Source: Allosaccharopolyspora coralli | Lineage (GTDB): Bacteria > Actinomycetota > Actinomycetes > Mycobacteriales > Pseudonocardiaceae | Reading direction: 5' to 3' | Assembly: GCF_009664835.1 (NCBI RefSeq) | Contig: NZ_CP045929.1 | Span: 4,464,001 to 4,528,000, forward strand | DNA: 64,000 bases | Part shown: positions 31,148 to 40,998 of the stretch, piece after piece | Layout: the number at the start of each line of letters is the position of its first letter | Numbering within the stretch: the first letter of the stretch is position 1 | Translations under genes and position numbers: made by a program | The notes under the pieces: generated by a model | What the model saw: the letters and a program-made list of their open reading frames with translations, nothing else | The model's database searches: none | Told to the model about the DNA's origin: nothing

Positions 31148-32487
31148 GACGTGCCTTCCGGCGCAGTGGCCGCCGCGGCGGCCTTCGCGGCGTACGGCAC
31201 GGCATCGGCGATGACGTCGAACGCCGCGTCGTCCATGGCCGAGTTGACGAACCACGACTCGAACGCACTCGGCGGCGGGTACACGCCGCGCCGCAACAGC
31301 TCGTGGAAGAACGGCGGGAACCGCCACGTCTGCTGCGCCTGCGCCGAGGGGAAGTCGTGCACCGGGTCCTCGGTGAAGAACACGCTGACCAGGTTGCCCG
31401 CACGCGCCACCTGGTGTGCGACGCCCTCCGCCGACAACGCCGACCCGAGCAGCTCACCGAGCCGCGTGGCATTGCGGTCCAGGGCGGCGTAGGTCTCGGC
31501 GTCGGCGGCGCGCAGGTTCGCCAGGCCGGCCGCGATCGCCACGGGGTTCCCGGCGAGCGTGCCCGCCTGGTACACGGGCCCGGACGGTGCGAGCAGCGCC
31601 ATCACGTCCGCGCGTCCGCCGAACGCGGCCGCGGGCAGACCCCCGGACATGACCTTGCCGAAGGTGTAGAGATCGCCTGCGACGCCGTCCAGACCGAACC
31701 AGCCCGCGGAGGACACCCGGAAGCCGGTCATGACCTCGTCCATCACCAGCAGCGACCCGGACGAGCGTGTGACCTCGCGGAGTGTCTCGTTGAACCCGGC
31801 CACCGGCGCGACCGCGCCCATGTTGCCCGCAGCGGCCTCGGTGATGACGCAGGCGATGTCGTCTCCGACCTCGTCGAAGGTCTTCCGGATCGCCTGCGCG
31901 TCGTTGTAGGGCAACACGATCGTGTCTTCGGCCTGCGCGCCGGTGACCCCGGGCGAACTGGGCAGGCCCAGCGTGGCCACGCCGGAGCCGGCGGCGGCGA
32001 GCAGCGCGTCGACGTGCCCGTGGTAGCAGCCCGCGAACTTCACGACCTTGCGCCTGCCGGTGAACGCGCGGGCCAGTCGCACCGCGGTCATCGTCGCCTC
32101 GGTGCCGGAGTTCACCAGCCGCACCTGCTCGACCGGCTCGACGCGGTCGATGATCTCCCGCGCGAGGTCGATCTCCCCGGCCGCCGGGGTGCCGAACGAC
32201 AAGCCCTCGCTCGCCGCGGCACGCACGGCCTCCACCACGCTCGGATGAGCATGGCCGTTGATCATCGGACCCCACGAGGAGACCAGGTCGACGTAGCGCG
32301 ACCCGTCGGCGTCCCACAGGTAGGGCCCCTCCCCGCGCACCATGAACCGCGGGGTGCCGCCGACCGAATGGAACGCGCGGACCGGCGAGTTGACGCCGCC
32401 CGGCGTCACTGACACGGCCCGGTCGAACAGCTCCCTTGAACGGGGGGCGGGGTCGACGGACGGGGTCGCAGACGTCTCGGCACTCAC
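31144..32487 (-). CDS. hemL: Glutamate-1-semialdehyde 2,1-aminomutase
   Basis: 447-residue PLP aminomutase making 5-aminolevulinate in the C5 pathway begun by HemA. It shows [47 protein letters not shown] and the Schiff-base lysine in [20 protein letters not shown] 32487 ([12 protein letters not shown]) is chosen as the first start before the conserved RSRELFDRA; the longer open frame upstream overlaps another gene region and is not HemL-like. Confidence 0.95.
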   Translation of the reverse strand: MSAETSATPSVDPAPRSRELFDRAVSVTPGGVNSPVRAFHSVGGTPRFMVRGEGPYLWDADGSRYVDLVSSWGPMINGHAHPSVVEAVRAAASEGLSFGTPAAGEIDLAREIIDRVEPVEQVRLVNSGTEATMTAVRLARAFTGRRKVVKFAGCYHGHVDALLAAAGSGVATLGLPSSPGVTGAQAEDTIVLPYNDAQAIRKTFDEVGDDIACVITEAAAGNMGAVAPVAGFNETLREVTRSSGSLLVMDEVMTGFRVSSAGWFGLDGVAGDLYTFGKVMSGGLPAAAFGGRADVMALLAPSGPVYQAGTLAGNPVAIAAGLANLRAADAETYAALDRNATRLGELLGSALSAEGVAHQVARAGNLVSVFFTEDPVHDFPSAQAQQTWRFPPFFHELLRRGVYPPPSAFESWFVNSAMDDAAFDVIADAVPYAAKAAAAATAPEGTS

Positions 32488-32576
32488 ACCCCCAGTCTGA
32501 CAGGCGTTCGAGTGTGTCCGGTGCCACCCTGACGGTGCTCGGTGGCGGCTGCCCAGCTCAACGGCGACCGCGGGGT

Positions 32577-32963
32577 TCAGTGGCGGCGGCCGACCTGCAC
32601 GGCGAGCACGAGCTGCCGGATCGCGTCGAGCACCAACAGCCCCGCCGCCACGCAGGCCGCGACGGACAGGGCCAGCCAACTCCCGAGCAGGCGGGTGACG
32701 ACCTCGGTCCCCTCCGGGCCCGGTAGGACGATCGGCACCTTGCCCGCCGACCAGGACCAGACTGCGAACAGCACGAGCGCCACCGCGAGAACGCACTCGA
32801 CAGCGGCGAGGCCCGCACGCCACGGCTGATTCAGCCGTCCGCCGTGCACCACCCGGCCTTCCTCGCCGGACCCCACCTCGCCGAGAACGGCCTCCTGCGA
32901 CACGGCCTCGCCGTGTTCGGGGCTCGGATCGGTTCCGGTCCGTCCGGCGTCCGGGGTGCTCAC
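32577..32963 (-). CDS. Hypothetical two-helix membrane protein
   Basis: 128 residues; no family recognised. An acidic N-terminal 45 residues are followed by two membrane helices (about 50-70 and 90-112). GTG start. It is the last member of a run of six small membrane-protein genes between hemB and hemL, 89 bases before hemL. Confidence 0.65.
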   Translation of the reverse strand: MSTPDAGRTGTDPSPEHGEAVSQEAVLGEVGSGEEGRVVHGGRLNQPWRAGLAAVECVLAVALVLFAVWSWSAGKVPIVLPGPEGTEVVTRLLGSWLALSVAACVAAGLLVLDAIRQLVLAVQVGRRH

Positions 32964-32976
32964 GGACAGCAGGGTC

Positions 32977-33444
32977 TCACGAGCGCGTCGATCCCGAGCC
33001 GTCGACAGGGGTGATCAACGCGGTGAGTTCCTCGACGAGGGCTTCCGGGTCCCTCGCCCACGCCAGCACCACCTCGTCGTCCTCGAGCCGCAGCGGCACT
33101 TCATGGGTGCCCTTCGGCACCGTCCAGCCGCCGCCGAGCACCCGCGCCCCGACCGGCGCCCCGACGTCCGTGGCGTGCTCGACCCGCGACACCGCCAGGT
33201 ACTCCTGGCCGAGCACGAGCCACTCCGGGGTCAGTTGCACGGTGCACACCTTGCGGCGCCCCCGTACCCACGCGAACGCACCCAGCGCCAGCGCGACACC
33301 GACGACCGTCCACATCCAGACGTGCTGGGGCCCGGGCGTGAGCTGTTCGACGAGCGCCCCCACTGCGGCGAAGGCCGGCCCCCACAGCACCGGCCACCAG
33401 GTCGAGCCGTGCTCCCGGTAGATCAACGGGCCGTCAATGCTCAC
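32977..33444 (-). CDS. Hypothetical membrane protein with PH-like tail
   Basis: 155 residues; two membrane helices (about 15-35 and 42-60) are followed by a beta-rich domain (VCTVQLTPEWLVLGQEYLAV to EVVLAWARDPEALVEEL) resembling membrane PH-type or DUF3093-like domains. The family call is tentative. The GTG start lies 11 bases inside the upstream gene. Confidence 0.6.
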   Translation of the reverse strand: MSIDGPLIYREHGSTWWPVLWGPAFAAVGALVEQLTPGPQHVWMWTVVGVALALGAFAWVRGRRKVCTVQLTPEWLVLGQEYLAVSRVEHATDVGAPVGARVLGGGWTVPKGTHEVPLRLEDDEVVLAWARDPEALVEELTALITPVDGSGSTRS

Positions 33445-33847
33445 CGTGCAACCACTCCGAGCTGTCGCGTTTCCAGGTACACGCCACCGCCGCGACCAGC
33501 AGAACCAGCGTGATCAGGTTCTGCACCGAGGTGGCGAGCGTGGCGAGCACCATGATGACGTGCCCGAACGCCACGATCGTGAGCACGATCCGCACCCACG
33601 CGCGACGACTGCCGAGCATGAATCCGAGTCCCGCGTACACCGCGGCGAGAACGATCGCGAGCACCAGGTTCGTCGTCAGCAGTGCACGCGCCCGATCCGC
33701 CGCGTCGCCGGCGGCGACACCGCTGTCGGCCAGCTCCTGCTCCAGGCCGCTGACCCCGGTGAACGAGAAGAGCGCCTGCACGAGCAGGAAAGCGGCGGCC
33801 GCGCACCACAGGCCGATGCCGACGCGCAGCGGGGCGGGGGCGGTCAC
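33434..33847 (-). CDS. Hypothetical four-helix membrane protein, divergent member of the NWARVV cluster
   Basis: 137 residues with four predicted helices. RRAWVRIVLTIVAFGH near residue 80 corresponds in position to the NWARVV segment of the next three genes upstream. The GTG start overlaps the stop of the gene before it (GTGA), so they are coupled. Function unknown. Confidence 0.65.
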   Translation of the reverse strand: MTAPAPLRVGIGLWCAAAAFLLVQALFSFTGVSGLEQELADSGVAAGDAADRARALLTTNLVLAIVLAAVYAGLGFMLGSRRAWVRIVLTIVAFGHVIMVLATLATSVQNLITLVLLVAAVACTWKRDSSEWLHGEH

Positions 33848-34575
33848 CGGGATCGCGCCGCCTGGAAGTAACGGTTGGATGGAGCGAGGAACACCAGCAC
33901 CACGAACGCGGTCATGGCGAGAAGCCCGAACGCGGCGGTGCCGTAGCTGAGCACCGGGACAGTGGCCGGCAGCGGAACCTGCTCGACGGAGTCACCGACG
34001 AAGGCCGCCCCGCCGCCGACGAGTGAGAACAAGGCGTTGACGATCCAGAGGGCGGCGAACACGGTGAGTACGACACGGGCCCAGTTCGCGCCGCTGCGCA
34101 TCTTGAAGCCGAACAGGATCCACAGACCGGAGAGCGCGAGGTAGAAGATCCCGGTCCCGACCGCCATGAACAGCAACAACCCGTTGGCGAGACCGCGGAC
34201 GAACTGCTCCTCCTCCGGCGACACCGCGCCGTCGCTGGCCACACCCTGATTGACCGCATCCTGCATGTAGCCCTGCAGGGCCAGGTACGTCACCACCGTG
34301 AGCACCGTCGCGATCAGCGGCACCACCACCGCGATCCAGAACGCTGCTTGCACCGTCCCGGGAGCCCGCAACGGCTCGTCCTGTACCGGTGGGGCATAGC
34401 CGAACGATTGTCCCGGATAACCCTGGCCGGGATACCCCTGCTGGCCTGCGTAGGGCTGCTGGCCCGGGTAGGGCTGCTGACCGGGGTCGGGGTGCGGGGA
34501 GAACCCACCCGCCGGATTGCCGTACGGGTTCTGCTGGTATCCGCCCTGCTGCCAGGGATCCTGCGGCGACGTCAC
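33844..34575 (-). CDS. Membrane protein with Gln/Tyr/Gly-rich N-terminus, NWARVV family
   Basis: 243 residues. The N-terminus is a disordered Gln/Tyr/Pro/Gly repeat region (QQPYPGQQPYAGQQGYPGQ). Four membrane helices follow, with SGANWARVVLTVFAALW near residue 175. GTG 34575 (VTSPQDPWQQGGYQQNPYG) matches the start of the next paralogue closely, which supports this start. Function unknown. Confidence 0.7.
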   Translation of the reverse strand: MTSPQDPWQQGGYQQNPYGNPAGGFSPHPDPGQQPYPGQQPYAGQQGYPGQGYPGQSFGYAPPVQDEPLRAPGTVQAAFWIAVVVPLIATVLTVVTYLALQGYMQDAVNQGVASDGAVSPEEEQFVRGLANGLLLFMAVGTGIFYLALSGLWILFGFKMRSGANWARVVLTVFAALWIVNALFSLVGGGAAFVGDSVEQVPLPATVPVLSYGTAAFGLLAMTAFVVLVFLAPSNRYFQAARSR

Positions 34576-34665
34576 ATCCGAACCGTAGAAACCGGACGGA
34601 ATCCCGTCCACCCGGCCACCACGATTGTTACCGCAGCCACGCCGCCGAGACCACGACGCGCGGCG

Positions 34666-35307
34666 TCACACCGCCCGCTGAGTCGCCGGGGCGTTGAAGA
34701 ACCGGTTCGACGACGCGCGCAGCACCAGCACAGCGAACGTGATCAGCCCGGCGAGCGTGACCACGCTGGTCACCAGTGACACGACGCCCATCCCGACGGA
34801 CACGCCCGTCTCGGCGGAGACGCCTACCACCAGCAGGATCACGCCTCCGACGAGGCTCGACAACGTGCTCACCGACCAGATCGCACCCAAGACCAACAGG
34901 ACGACGCGGGCCCAGTTCGCGCCGCGCCACATCAGGAATCCGAGCACGATCCAGATCGTGGCGCCGATCAAGCCGAGCACGGCCATGGCGATGCCTCCGT
35001 AGAGCATCACGTTCGGGCCGTCGACGCGCGGCATGAACAGGTACCCCACCGTCTGCATGATCGTCCAGAACAGCGGGATCCCGACCGCGAGGTAGAAGGC
35101 GATCTCGACCGCCTGCGGCTTCGGCACCGGAGTCGGCATCGGCGCGGGCGCGCCGTAGGGATGGCCGGGCGCCGGGTAACCCCGCTGGGCGTACGCCGCG
35201 AACCCGGGGTGCCCGGGCTGAGCTTGCTGGGGGAAGCCACCGGAGGGCGTTCCGTACGGGTTCTGCTGATATCCGCCCTGTTGCCAGGGACTCTGCGGCG
35301 ACGTCAC
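34666..35307 (-). CDS. Membrane protein, paralogue with NWARVV motif
   Basis: 213 residues. The first 19 residues are almost identical to the downstream paralogue (PWQQGGYQQNPYG), followed by a Pro/Gln-rich stretch, then four helices with RGANWARVVLLVLGAIW. GTG start. The pair looks like a tandem duplication with divergence in the membrane part. Confidence 0.7.
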   Translation of the reverse strand: MTSPQSPWQQGGYQQNPYGTPSGGFPQQAQPGHPGFAAYAQRGYPAPGHPYGAPAPMPTPVPKPQAVEIAFYLAVGIPLFWTIMQTVGYLFMPRVDGPNVMLYGGIAMAVLGLIGATIWIVLGFLMWRGANWARVVLLVLGAIWSVSTLSSLVGGVILLVVGVSAETGVSVGMGVVSLVTSVVTLAGLITFAVLVLRASSNRFFNAPATQRAV

Positions 35308-35425
35308 GGCACGAACCGTAGAAAGCGGGTGAAAGCCTGTCCACCGACTTCGCCGACTGTTACGTTCTCGCGATCTCGAACGGAGATGGCAGGCACGGTC
35401 ATACGTGAGAAGCCAGGCGCGCAGC

Positions 35426-35956
35426 TCAGGTCTTGCGGTACCAGCGGTTCGCCTCGGGGCGCAGCAGGAGCACGAGCACCGCCGTGTCGAGTGCCGCGAC
35501 GACGAAGCTGATCAGCAGGTCGAGGCCGTCGAACTCGACGCCCGCGGCCTCCGAGACCGGCCCCAGCCCCATCGAACCGACACCGAGCAGGACGATCAAG
35601 GCGCCCGCGAGGCTGAACGCGCAGAACACCGCCATGACGACGCGGGCCCAGTTCCGCCCGCGCAGCATCTTGTTCGCCAGCAGCAGGTAGATCGCGAAGA
35701 CCGCCGCCGCCATGAGTAGCGACATGAGCACCCCGGCGTTGGCGGCCTGGTCGAGCTCGTCCTGGTTCATCTCCGGCGCGCTCTCACGCAGAGAGCTGAT
35801 CAGGCTCTCGCGGTCGGTGAGCTGAATGATCGCGCGCACCACCCCGACGGCAGCACTGGCGATCCACAGCCACCAGGCGAGCCGCAGTACCTGCGGGGCG
35901 TCCGGCTCCGGGGCGTCGTTCTGCCGCTGCCCCGACGTGTCGAGCTGATCGTTCAC
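35426..35956 (-). CDS. Membrane protein, NWARVV family, coupled to hemB
   Basis: 176 residues, four helices, with RGRNWARVVMAVFCAFSLAG near residue 100 and no Gln-rich N-terminus. The GTG start overlaps the hemB stop (GTGA), tying this family to the haem operon. Function unknown. Confidence 0.7.
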   Translation of the reverse strand: MNDQLDTSGQRQNDAPEPDAPQVLRLAWWLWIASAAVGVVRAIIQLTDRESLISSLRESAPEMNQDELDQAANAGVLMSLLMAAAVFAIYLLLANKMLRGRNWARVVMAVFCAFSLAGALIVLLGVGSMGLGPVSEAAGVEFDGLDLLISFVVAALDTAVLVLLLRPEANRWYRKT

Positions 35957-36936
35957 CGCTGCTCCGCTCCCAACCAGCGCGCCGCGTCCGCGGCCCAGTA
36001 CGTCAGGATCAGGTCCGCGCCCGCCCGTCGGATCGAGGTCAACGACTCCAGCACGGTGCGCTCCCGTTCCAGCCAGCCGCGTTCGACGGCGGCCTCGATC
36101 ATCGCGTACTCGCCGGAGACCTGGTAGGCGGCGACCGGAACGTCGGACTGCTCCGCGACTCCGCGCAATACATCCAAATAGGACAGTGCGGGTTTCACCA
36201 TGACCATGTCGGCACCCTCGGCGAGGTCCAGGTCCGCCTCCCGGACGGCTTCCCGCCCGTTGGCCGGGTCCTGCTGATAGGTCTTGCGGTCACCCTGCAA
36301 CTGCGAGTCCACGGCCTCACGGAACGGGCCGTAGAACGCCGAGGAGTACTTCGCGGAGTAGGCCAGGATCGCGGTGTCGGCGAAACCGGTCGCGTCGAGC
36401 GACTCGCGGATCACGCCGACCTGGCCGTCCATCATGCCGCTGGGCGAGATCACGTGAGCACCGGCCGTGGCCTGTGCGACCGCCATCTCCCCGTACACCT
36501 GCACCGTCCGGTCGTTGTCGATCGCACCGTCGGCGTCGAGCAGTCCACAGTGGCCGTGGTCGGTGAACTCGTCCAGACAGGTGTCGGCCATGAGCACCGT
36601 CGAGTCGCCCACCTCCGCGGCGAGGTCGGAGAGTGCGAGGTTGAGCACACCCTCCGGGTCCACCGCGCCCGAACCGGTCGCGTCGTGTTCGGCAGGCACG
36701 CCGAAGAGCATCAGCCCGCCGACCCCGGCCGAGACGGCCTCGACGGCGGCTTTCCGCAGCGAGTCCCGGCTGTGCTGCACGACCCCGGGCATCGACGAGA
36801 TCGGCGTCGGCTCGGAGGCGCCCTCACGCACGAACAGGGGCAGCACGAGATGGCGCGGCTCGACGGAAGTCTCCGCCACGAGCCTGCGCAGCGCGGGAGT
36901 ACGCCGCAACCGACGCGGCCGGTCCGAAGGAAACAT
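35953..36936 (-). CDS. hemB: Delta-aminolevulinic acid dehydratase (porphobilinogen synthase)
   Basis: 327-residue TIM-barrel enzyme joining two 5-aminolevulinates. Active-site lysines lie in AYSAKYSSAFYGPFREA and MVKPALSYLDVLR; the metal-site cysteines in DTCLDEFTDHGHCGLL are present, a Zn-type arrangement with one Cys replaced. ATG 36936 has AGGAG 6 bases upstream, preferred over an ATG ten codons earlier. Confidence 0.95.
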   Translation of the reverse strand: MFPSDRPRRLRRTPALRRLVAETSVEPRHLVLPLFVREGASEPTPISSMPGVVQHSRDSLRKAAVEAVSAGVGGLMLFGVPAEHDATGSGAVDPEGVLNLALSDLAAEVGDSTVLMADTCLDEFTDHGHCGLLDADGAIDNDRTVQVYGEMAVAQATAGAHVISPSGMMDGQVGVIRESLDATGFADTAILAYSAKYSSAFYGPFREAVDSQLQGDRKTYQQDPANGREAVREADLDLAEGADMVMVKPALSYLDVLRGVAEQSDVPVAAYQVSGEYAMIEAAVERGWLERERTVLESLTSIRRAGADLILTYWAADAARWLGAEQR

Positions 36937-37020
36937 GAGGACTCCTAGAACACTTTGTCGTCGCACGGGTCCGCCGCACCCCTGGCAGCCGGCGCCACGG
37001 TTCCCGAAGATGCGTGCCGC

Positions 37021-37100
37021 ACCGGCCGGTCACCACAAGGGCACCGGCCGGGAGCGGCCGTAGCACCGACGACCGCTCCCGCCGAAGCGGTGCCCGCTTC
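37021..37100. terminator. Possible hairpins downstream of hemD
   Basis: Two stems lie in the 192-base hemD-hemB gap: ACCGGCCGG repeated in inverted fashion (37021-37051), and GAAGCGG-TGC-CCGCTTC (37084-37100), 28 bases after the hemD stop. No U-run; they may attenuate rather than stop transcription into hemB. Confidence 0.35.
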
Positions 37101-37128
37101 CGCTCAGCGCGACCGAAGTGGCCGAACG

Positions 37129-38661
37129 TCAGCTGCGACGGGCGCGTTTGGCCTTCTTGGGCGGCGGCAACGAACCTTCCGCACGCAGCCGCGCTGCGTG
37201 CTCGGCGAGCGCGTCGACGAGCGCCGGGACCTGCGCGAGCTCCGGCTGCACGTCCACGCGCAAACCGAATTCCTTCGCCGTCTCCGCCGTGTTCGGGCCG
37301 ATACAGGCGACCAGCGTGCGCGCGTGCGGCTTGCCCGCGATCCCGACCAGGTTCCGCACCGTCGAGGACGAGGTGAAGCACACCGCGTCGAAACCACCGG
37401 TCTTGATCATCTCGCGGGTCTCGGCGGGCGGCGGCGCGGCACGCACCGTGCGGTACGCGGTGACGTCGTCGACCTCCCAGCCCTGCTCGCGCAGACCCGC
37501 CGAGAGCGTCTCGGTGGCGATGTCCGCTCGCGGCAACAGAACCCGGTCCACCGGGTCGAGCACCTCGTCCTGCGGCGGGAAGTCCTGCAGCAGCCCTTCG
37601 CTGGTCTGATCACCGGAGGGCAGCAGCTCCGGAGTCACCCCGAACGAGCGGACCATGTCCGCGGTGGCCTCGCCGACGCAGGCGAGCTTGACGCCGGAGA
37701 ACGCGCGCGCGTCCAGGCCGAACTCGCGGAACTTCTCCCACACGGCCTTCACCGCGTTCACCGAGGTGAACACGACCCACTGGTAGCGACCGTCGACGAG
37801 CCCCTTCACGGCGCGTTCCATCTGGGCGGGACTGCGCGGCGGCTCCACCGAGATCGTCGGCACCTCGTGCGAGACCGCACCGTGCGACCAGAGGCGTTCG
37901 CTCATCGCGCCCGCCTGCTCCTTGGTGCGCGGCACCAGGACCTTCCAGCCGTACAGGGCGCGGGTTTCCCACCAGGAGAGGTTGCCGCGCTCTCCGGCAG
38001 GGTCGCCGATGGTGACGATCAGGTTGCCCTGCAACTCACCCGCGTCCGCGGCCAGCGACGCCAGGGTCGTGTCGATCGTGCGCTGCTGCACCGTCGTACC
38101 GGACGCGGTCACCGCCACCGGGGTCGTCGGGGCGAGACCGTGCTCGGTCAACGCCGACGCCGCCTCAGCAAGGTGCGTTCCGGTCGCGTGCAACACCACC
38201 GTGCCGCCGACCGCGGCCAGCGCCGCCCAGTCGACGTCGCCACGGACGTCGGCCTCGGTGCGCGTCGCGCCCAGCGCGATACCGGCGTACGTCGGCACCG
38301 CCGTACCGGAGGACACGCCCGGCACGACGTCGAAGGCGACCTCGCTCTTGGACACGGCCTGTGCCTCCCGCACCACCGCGTCCGCGGTCAGCGGATCACC
38401 GGCCACCAGCCGGACCACCGCGCGGCCTGCCTTCGCCTCGGCGACGAGGTCCTTGGCCACGTCCGCCGGCTCTCCGACGGCAGGCCGGACCTCGGCCTCG
38501 TCGGAGACGGAGCCGACCACGTCGGCGGGAACGTCCGGATCGGTCACCACGAGCGAGGCGTGGCGGAGCAAATGCTGGGCCCGGACGGTGAGCAGCCCAC
38601 TGTCACCGGGACCGGAACCCACAAAAGCGATACGTCCGGGGGTATTACGTGCTCGGGTCAT
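37129..38661 (-). CDS. hemD: Uroporphyrinogen-III synthase fused to a SUMT-like domain
   Basis: 510 residues. The C-terminal half (from about 240, GWKVLVPRTKEQAGAMSERL) is a HemD uroporphyrinogen-III synthase with TSVNAVKAVWEKF and CFTSSSTVRNLVG. The N-terminal half resembles the CobA/SUMT methylase (VGSGPGDSGLLTVRAQHLL), but its inner motifs are weak (RLVAGDPLTADAVV lacks the usual GxGxE). It may not methylate. It closes the tetrapyrrole ring made by HemC. hemC ends 19 bases upstream. Confidence 0.92.
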   Translation of the reverse strand: MTRARNTPGRIAFVGSGPGDSGLLTVRAQHLLRHASLVVTDPDVPADVVGSVSDEAEVRPAVGEPADVAKDLVAEAKAGRAVVRLVAGDPLTADAVVREAQAVSKSEVAFDVVPGVSSGTAVPTYAGIALGATRTEADVRGDVDWAALAAVGGTVVLHATGTHLAEAASALTEHGLAPTTPVAVTASGTTVQQRTIDTTLASLAADAGELQGNLIVTIGDPAGERGNLSWWETRALYGWKVLVPRTKEQAGAMSERLWSHGAVSHEVPTISVEPPRSPAQMERAVKGLVDGRYQWVVFTSVNAVKAVWEKFREFGLDARAFSGVKLACVGEATADMVRSFGVTPELLPSGDQTSEGLLQDFPPQDEVLDPVDRVLLPRADIATETLSAGLREQGWEVDDVTAYRTVRAAPPPAETREMIKTGGFDAVCFTSSSTVRNLVGIAGKPHARTLVACIGPNTAETAKEFGLRVDVQPELAQVPALVDALAEHAARLRAEGSLPPPKKAKRARRS

Positions 38662-38680
38662 TCAGGGCACTCCCCATCAA

Positions 38681-39616
38681 CTACTGCCCGGGACCGCTGA
38701 GCAAAGCGGCCCTGGCGTCGAGCAACTCGGCGGCGAGATCGCGGCCAAGCTGTTCAGCGGCGGTCGTCTCACCGGTGACGGAGGCACGCAACAACTGAGC
38801 GTCGTCGGTTGCCACGACCCCGCGCACGAACAGCCGCTGCGCCACGCGACCGTCCTCGTCGAGGTCTTCCACCACCTCGGCCAGCGCGCCGACGGGTGCA
38901 CTGCAGCCGGCCTCGAGCGCTGCCAGGAACGCGCGCTCGGCGGCCACCGCGACACGGCAAGCCTGGTTGTCCAGTGTGGACTGGAGCAGATGCTCGGTAT
39001 CCACGTCGTCGACGCGGCACTCCACTGCGAGCGCCCCCTGAGCGGGAGCGGGCAGCATCTGCAGTGGATCGAGCGTTTCCGTGATCACCTCGAGCAGGCC
39101 CACCCGGGCCAGCCCGGCACGGGCGAGCACGACGGCGTCCAGCTCGCCGTCGGTCACCTTGCGCATGCGGGTGTTCACGTTGCCGCGGATCCCGCGCACC
39201 TGAAAGCCGAGGCCGAGAGCCTCCAGCTGGGTGGTGCGCCGCGGCGAACCGGTGCCCACGACGGAGCCCGGGGGTAGTTCACCGAGTGTCAGACCGTCCC
39301 GTGCCACCAGCGCGTCCCTCGGGTCCTCCCGGCCCGGGACCGCCGCCAGCGACAACCGGGGGTCCGGCGTCGTCGGAAGATCTTTGTACGAGTGCACCGC
39401 CACGTCGACCTCACCGGCCGCCAGTGCCTCGCGCAGCGCGGAGGTGAACACGCCGACGCCGATCTCGGAGATCGGCGCCATCGACTGGTCGCCCGGCGTG
39501 GACACGGTCACCAGCTCGGTGGCGTACCCGGCGTTCTCCAACGCCTGTGCCACGGTGGTGCTCTGTGCCATCGCCAGCGCACTGGACCTCGTCCCGACGC
39601 GCAGCGTCCTGTTCAC
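38681..39616 (-). CDS. hemC: Porphobilinogen deaminase (hydroxymethylbilane synthase)
   Basis: 311 residues. [15 protein letters not shown] opens the protein. The dipyrromethane-cofactor cysteine is in [14 protein letters not shown] (about residue 240), and [13 protein letters not shown] and RRTTQLEAL line the active site. The GTG start overlaps the hemA stop (GTGA). Confidence 0.96.
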   Translation of the reverse strand: MNRTLRVGTRSSALAMAQSTTVAQALENAGYATELVTVSTPGDQSMAPISEIGVGVFTSALREALAAGEVDVAVHSYKDLPTTPDPRLSLAAVPGREDPRDALVARDGLTLGELPPGSVVGTGSPRRTTQLEALGLGFQVRGIRGNVNTRMRKVTDGELDAVVLARAGLARVGLLEVITETLDPLQMLPAPAQGALAVECRVDDVDTEHLLQSTLDNQACRVAVAAERAFLAALEAGCSAPVGALAEVVEDLDEDGRVAQRLFVRGVVATDDAQLLRASVTGETTAAEQLGRDLAAELLDARAALLSGPGQ

Positions 39617-40998
39617 CGATCCTCACCGTCCTGCTCGGGTCGATCCGGCAGCAGCGCGGAGCCGGAGAAGCGGCCGGACGAACGCTCGTCCTCCGCCTGC
39701 GCGGCGCCGATCACGGCCGCGGTCTGCGGATCGAGTTCGAAGAGTTCACGAAGGGCGTCGGCGTAGCTGGTGCCGCCCGGCGTCGAGGCGAGCTGCTTGA
39801 CGCGCACCGTCGGCGAGTGCAGCAGCTTGTCGACCACGCGACGCACCGTGCGGGCGAACTCGTCCCGCACCTCGCCGTCCAGCTCGGGCAACCGCGACTC
39901 CAGACGCAGCAGCTCCCCGTCGACGACCTCGGCGGCGCGCTTGCGCAGCGCCGTCACGGTGGGCGTCACCTCGGCCGAACGCTGGGAGGCGAGGTAGTCG
40001 CGCACCTCGTCGGCCACGAGCACCGTGGCGCGCTCCGCCTCGCTGCCGCCACCGGCCTCGGTGAGCCTGCGCTGCAGCGTCTCCAGGTCGACCACCGAGA
40101 CGTCGGGCAGCTCGGCCACGTCGGGCGCGGTGTCCCGCGGGAGCCCGAGGTCGCAGAACAGCAGCGGTCCGCGGTCGCGGCCCCGCATCGCCGGCTCGAC
40201 CGTGTCGGCGGTGATCACGGCACCGACCGCACCTGTACAGGTCACGACCAAGTCCGCGCTGGTCAGGGCGGACCCGAGCTCGTCGAGGCCGGTGGCCCGC
40301 GCGGCCACACCCTCGTCCCGCAGCGACGCGGCGAGACGCGCACCGTTGTCGGCGCTGCGATTGGCGATCACGACCTCGCCGATCCCGCCACGGCGCAGCT
40401 GGGCCGCGGCCAGACCGCCCATCGAGCCCGCGCCGACCAGCAGCGCGCTCCGGCCCGCGAGGTCACCGAGCAGCGACTCGGCGTCGGCCAGCGCTTCGGA
40501 CACCACCGAGGCGCCCGCGGCGTCGATCTCGGTCTCCGAGTGCACCCGCTTGCCGACCCGCAGCGCCTGCTGGACGAGTTCGTGCAGCGCGCGACCGACG
40601 GAACCCGCCTCGTCGGCGGCGGTGTAGGCCTGCCGAAGCTGCCCGAGGATCTGCGCCTCGCCGACGACCATCGAGTCCAACCCGGCCGCCACCGAGAACA
40701 CGTGCTCCACCGCGGCGGCGGCGTAATGCACGTACAGGTTCTCGGCAAGCTCGGACACTTCCGAGCCGGCGTGCCGTGCGAGCACCGACGTCACGTCGTC
40801 GACACCACCGTGGAAGGTCTCCGCCACCGCGTAGACCTCGATCCGGTTGCACGTCGAGACCAGCACCGCTTCCGCCACGTTCTCGCAGCGCAGCAGTTCG
40901 TGGAGAATCTTGCCGACCTCGTCGGCGGGCACCGCGACCCGCTCCAACACCGGCACCGGGGCGGTGTTGTGCGACAGGCCGATCGCGAGCAGGTTCAC
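39613..40998 (-). CDS. hemA: Glutamyl-tRNA reductase
   Basis: 461-residue NADPH enzyme committing glutamyl-tRNA to haem synthesis. The catalytic cysteine is in [12 protein letters not shown] (residue ~50), the NADPH fold in [18 protein letters not shown], and a C-terminal dimerisation domain follows. GTG 40998 ([15 protein letters not shown]) overlaps the rex stop by 4 bases; codons upstream in frame belong to the rex region. Confidence 0.96.
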   Translation of the reverse strand: MNLLAIGLSHNTAPVPVLERVAVPADEVGKILHELLRCENVAEAVLVSTCNRIEVYAVAETFHGGVDDVTSVLARHAGSEVSELAENLYVHYAAAAVEHVFSVAAGLDSMVVGEAQILGQLRQAYTAADEAGSVGRALHELVQQALRVGKRVHSETEIDAAGASVVSEALADAESLLGDLAGRSALLVGAGSMGGLAAAQLRRGGIGEVVIANRSADNGARLAASLRDEGVAARATGLDELGSALTSADLVVTCTGAVGAVITADTVEPAMRGRDRGPLLFCDLGLPRDTAPDVAELPDVSVVDLETLQRRLTEAGGGSEAERATVLVADEVRDYLASQRSAEVTPTVTALRKRAAEVVDGELLRLESRLPELDGEVRDEFARTVRRVVDKLLHSPTVRVKQLASTPGGTSYADALRELFELDPQTAAVIGAAQAEDERSSGRFSGSALLPDRPEQDGEDR

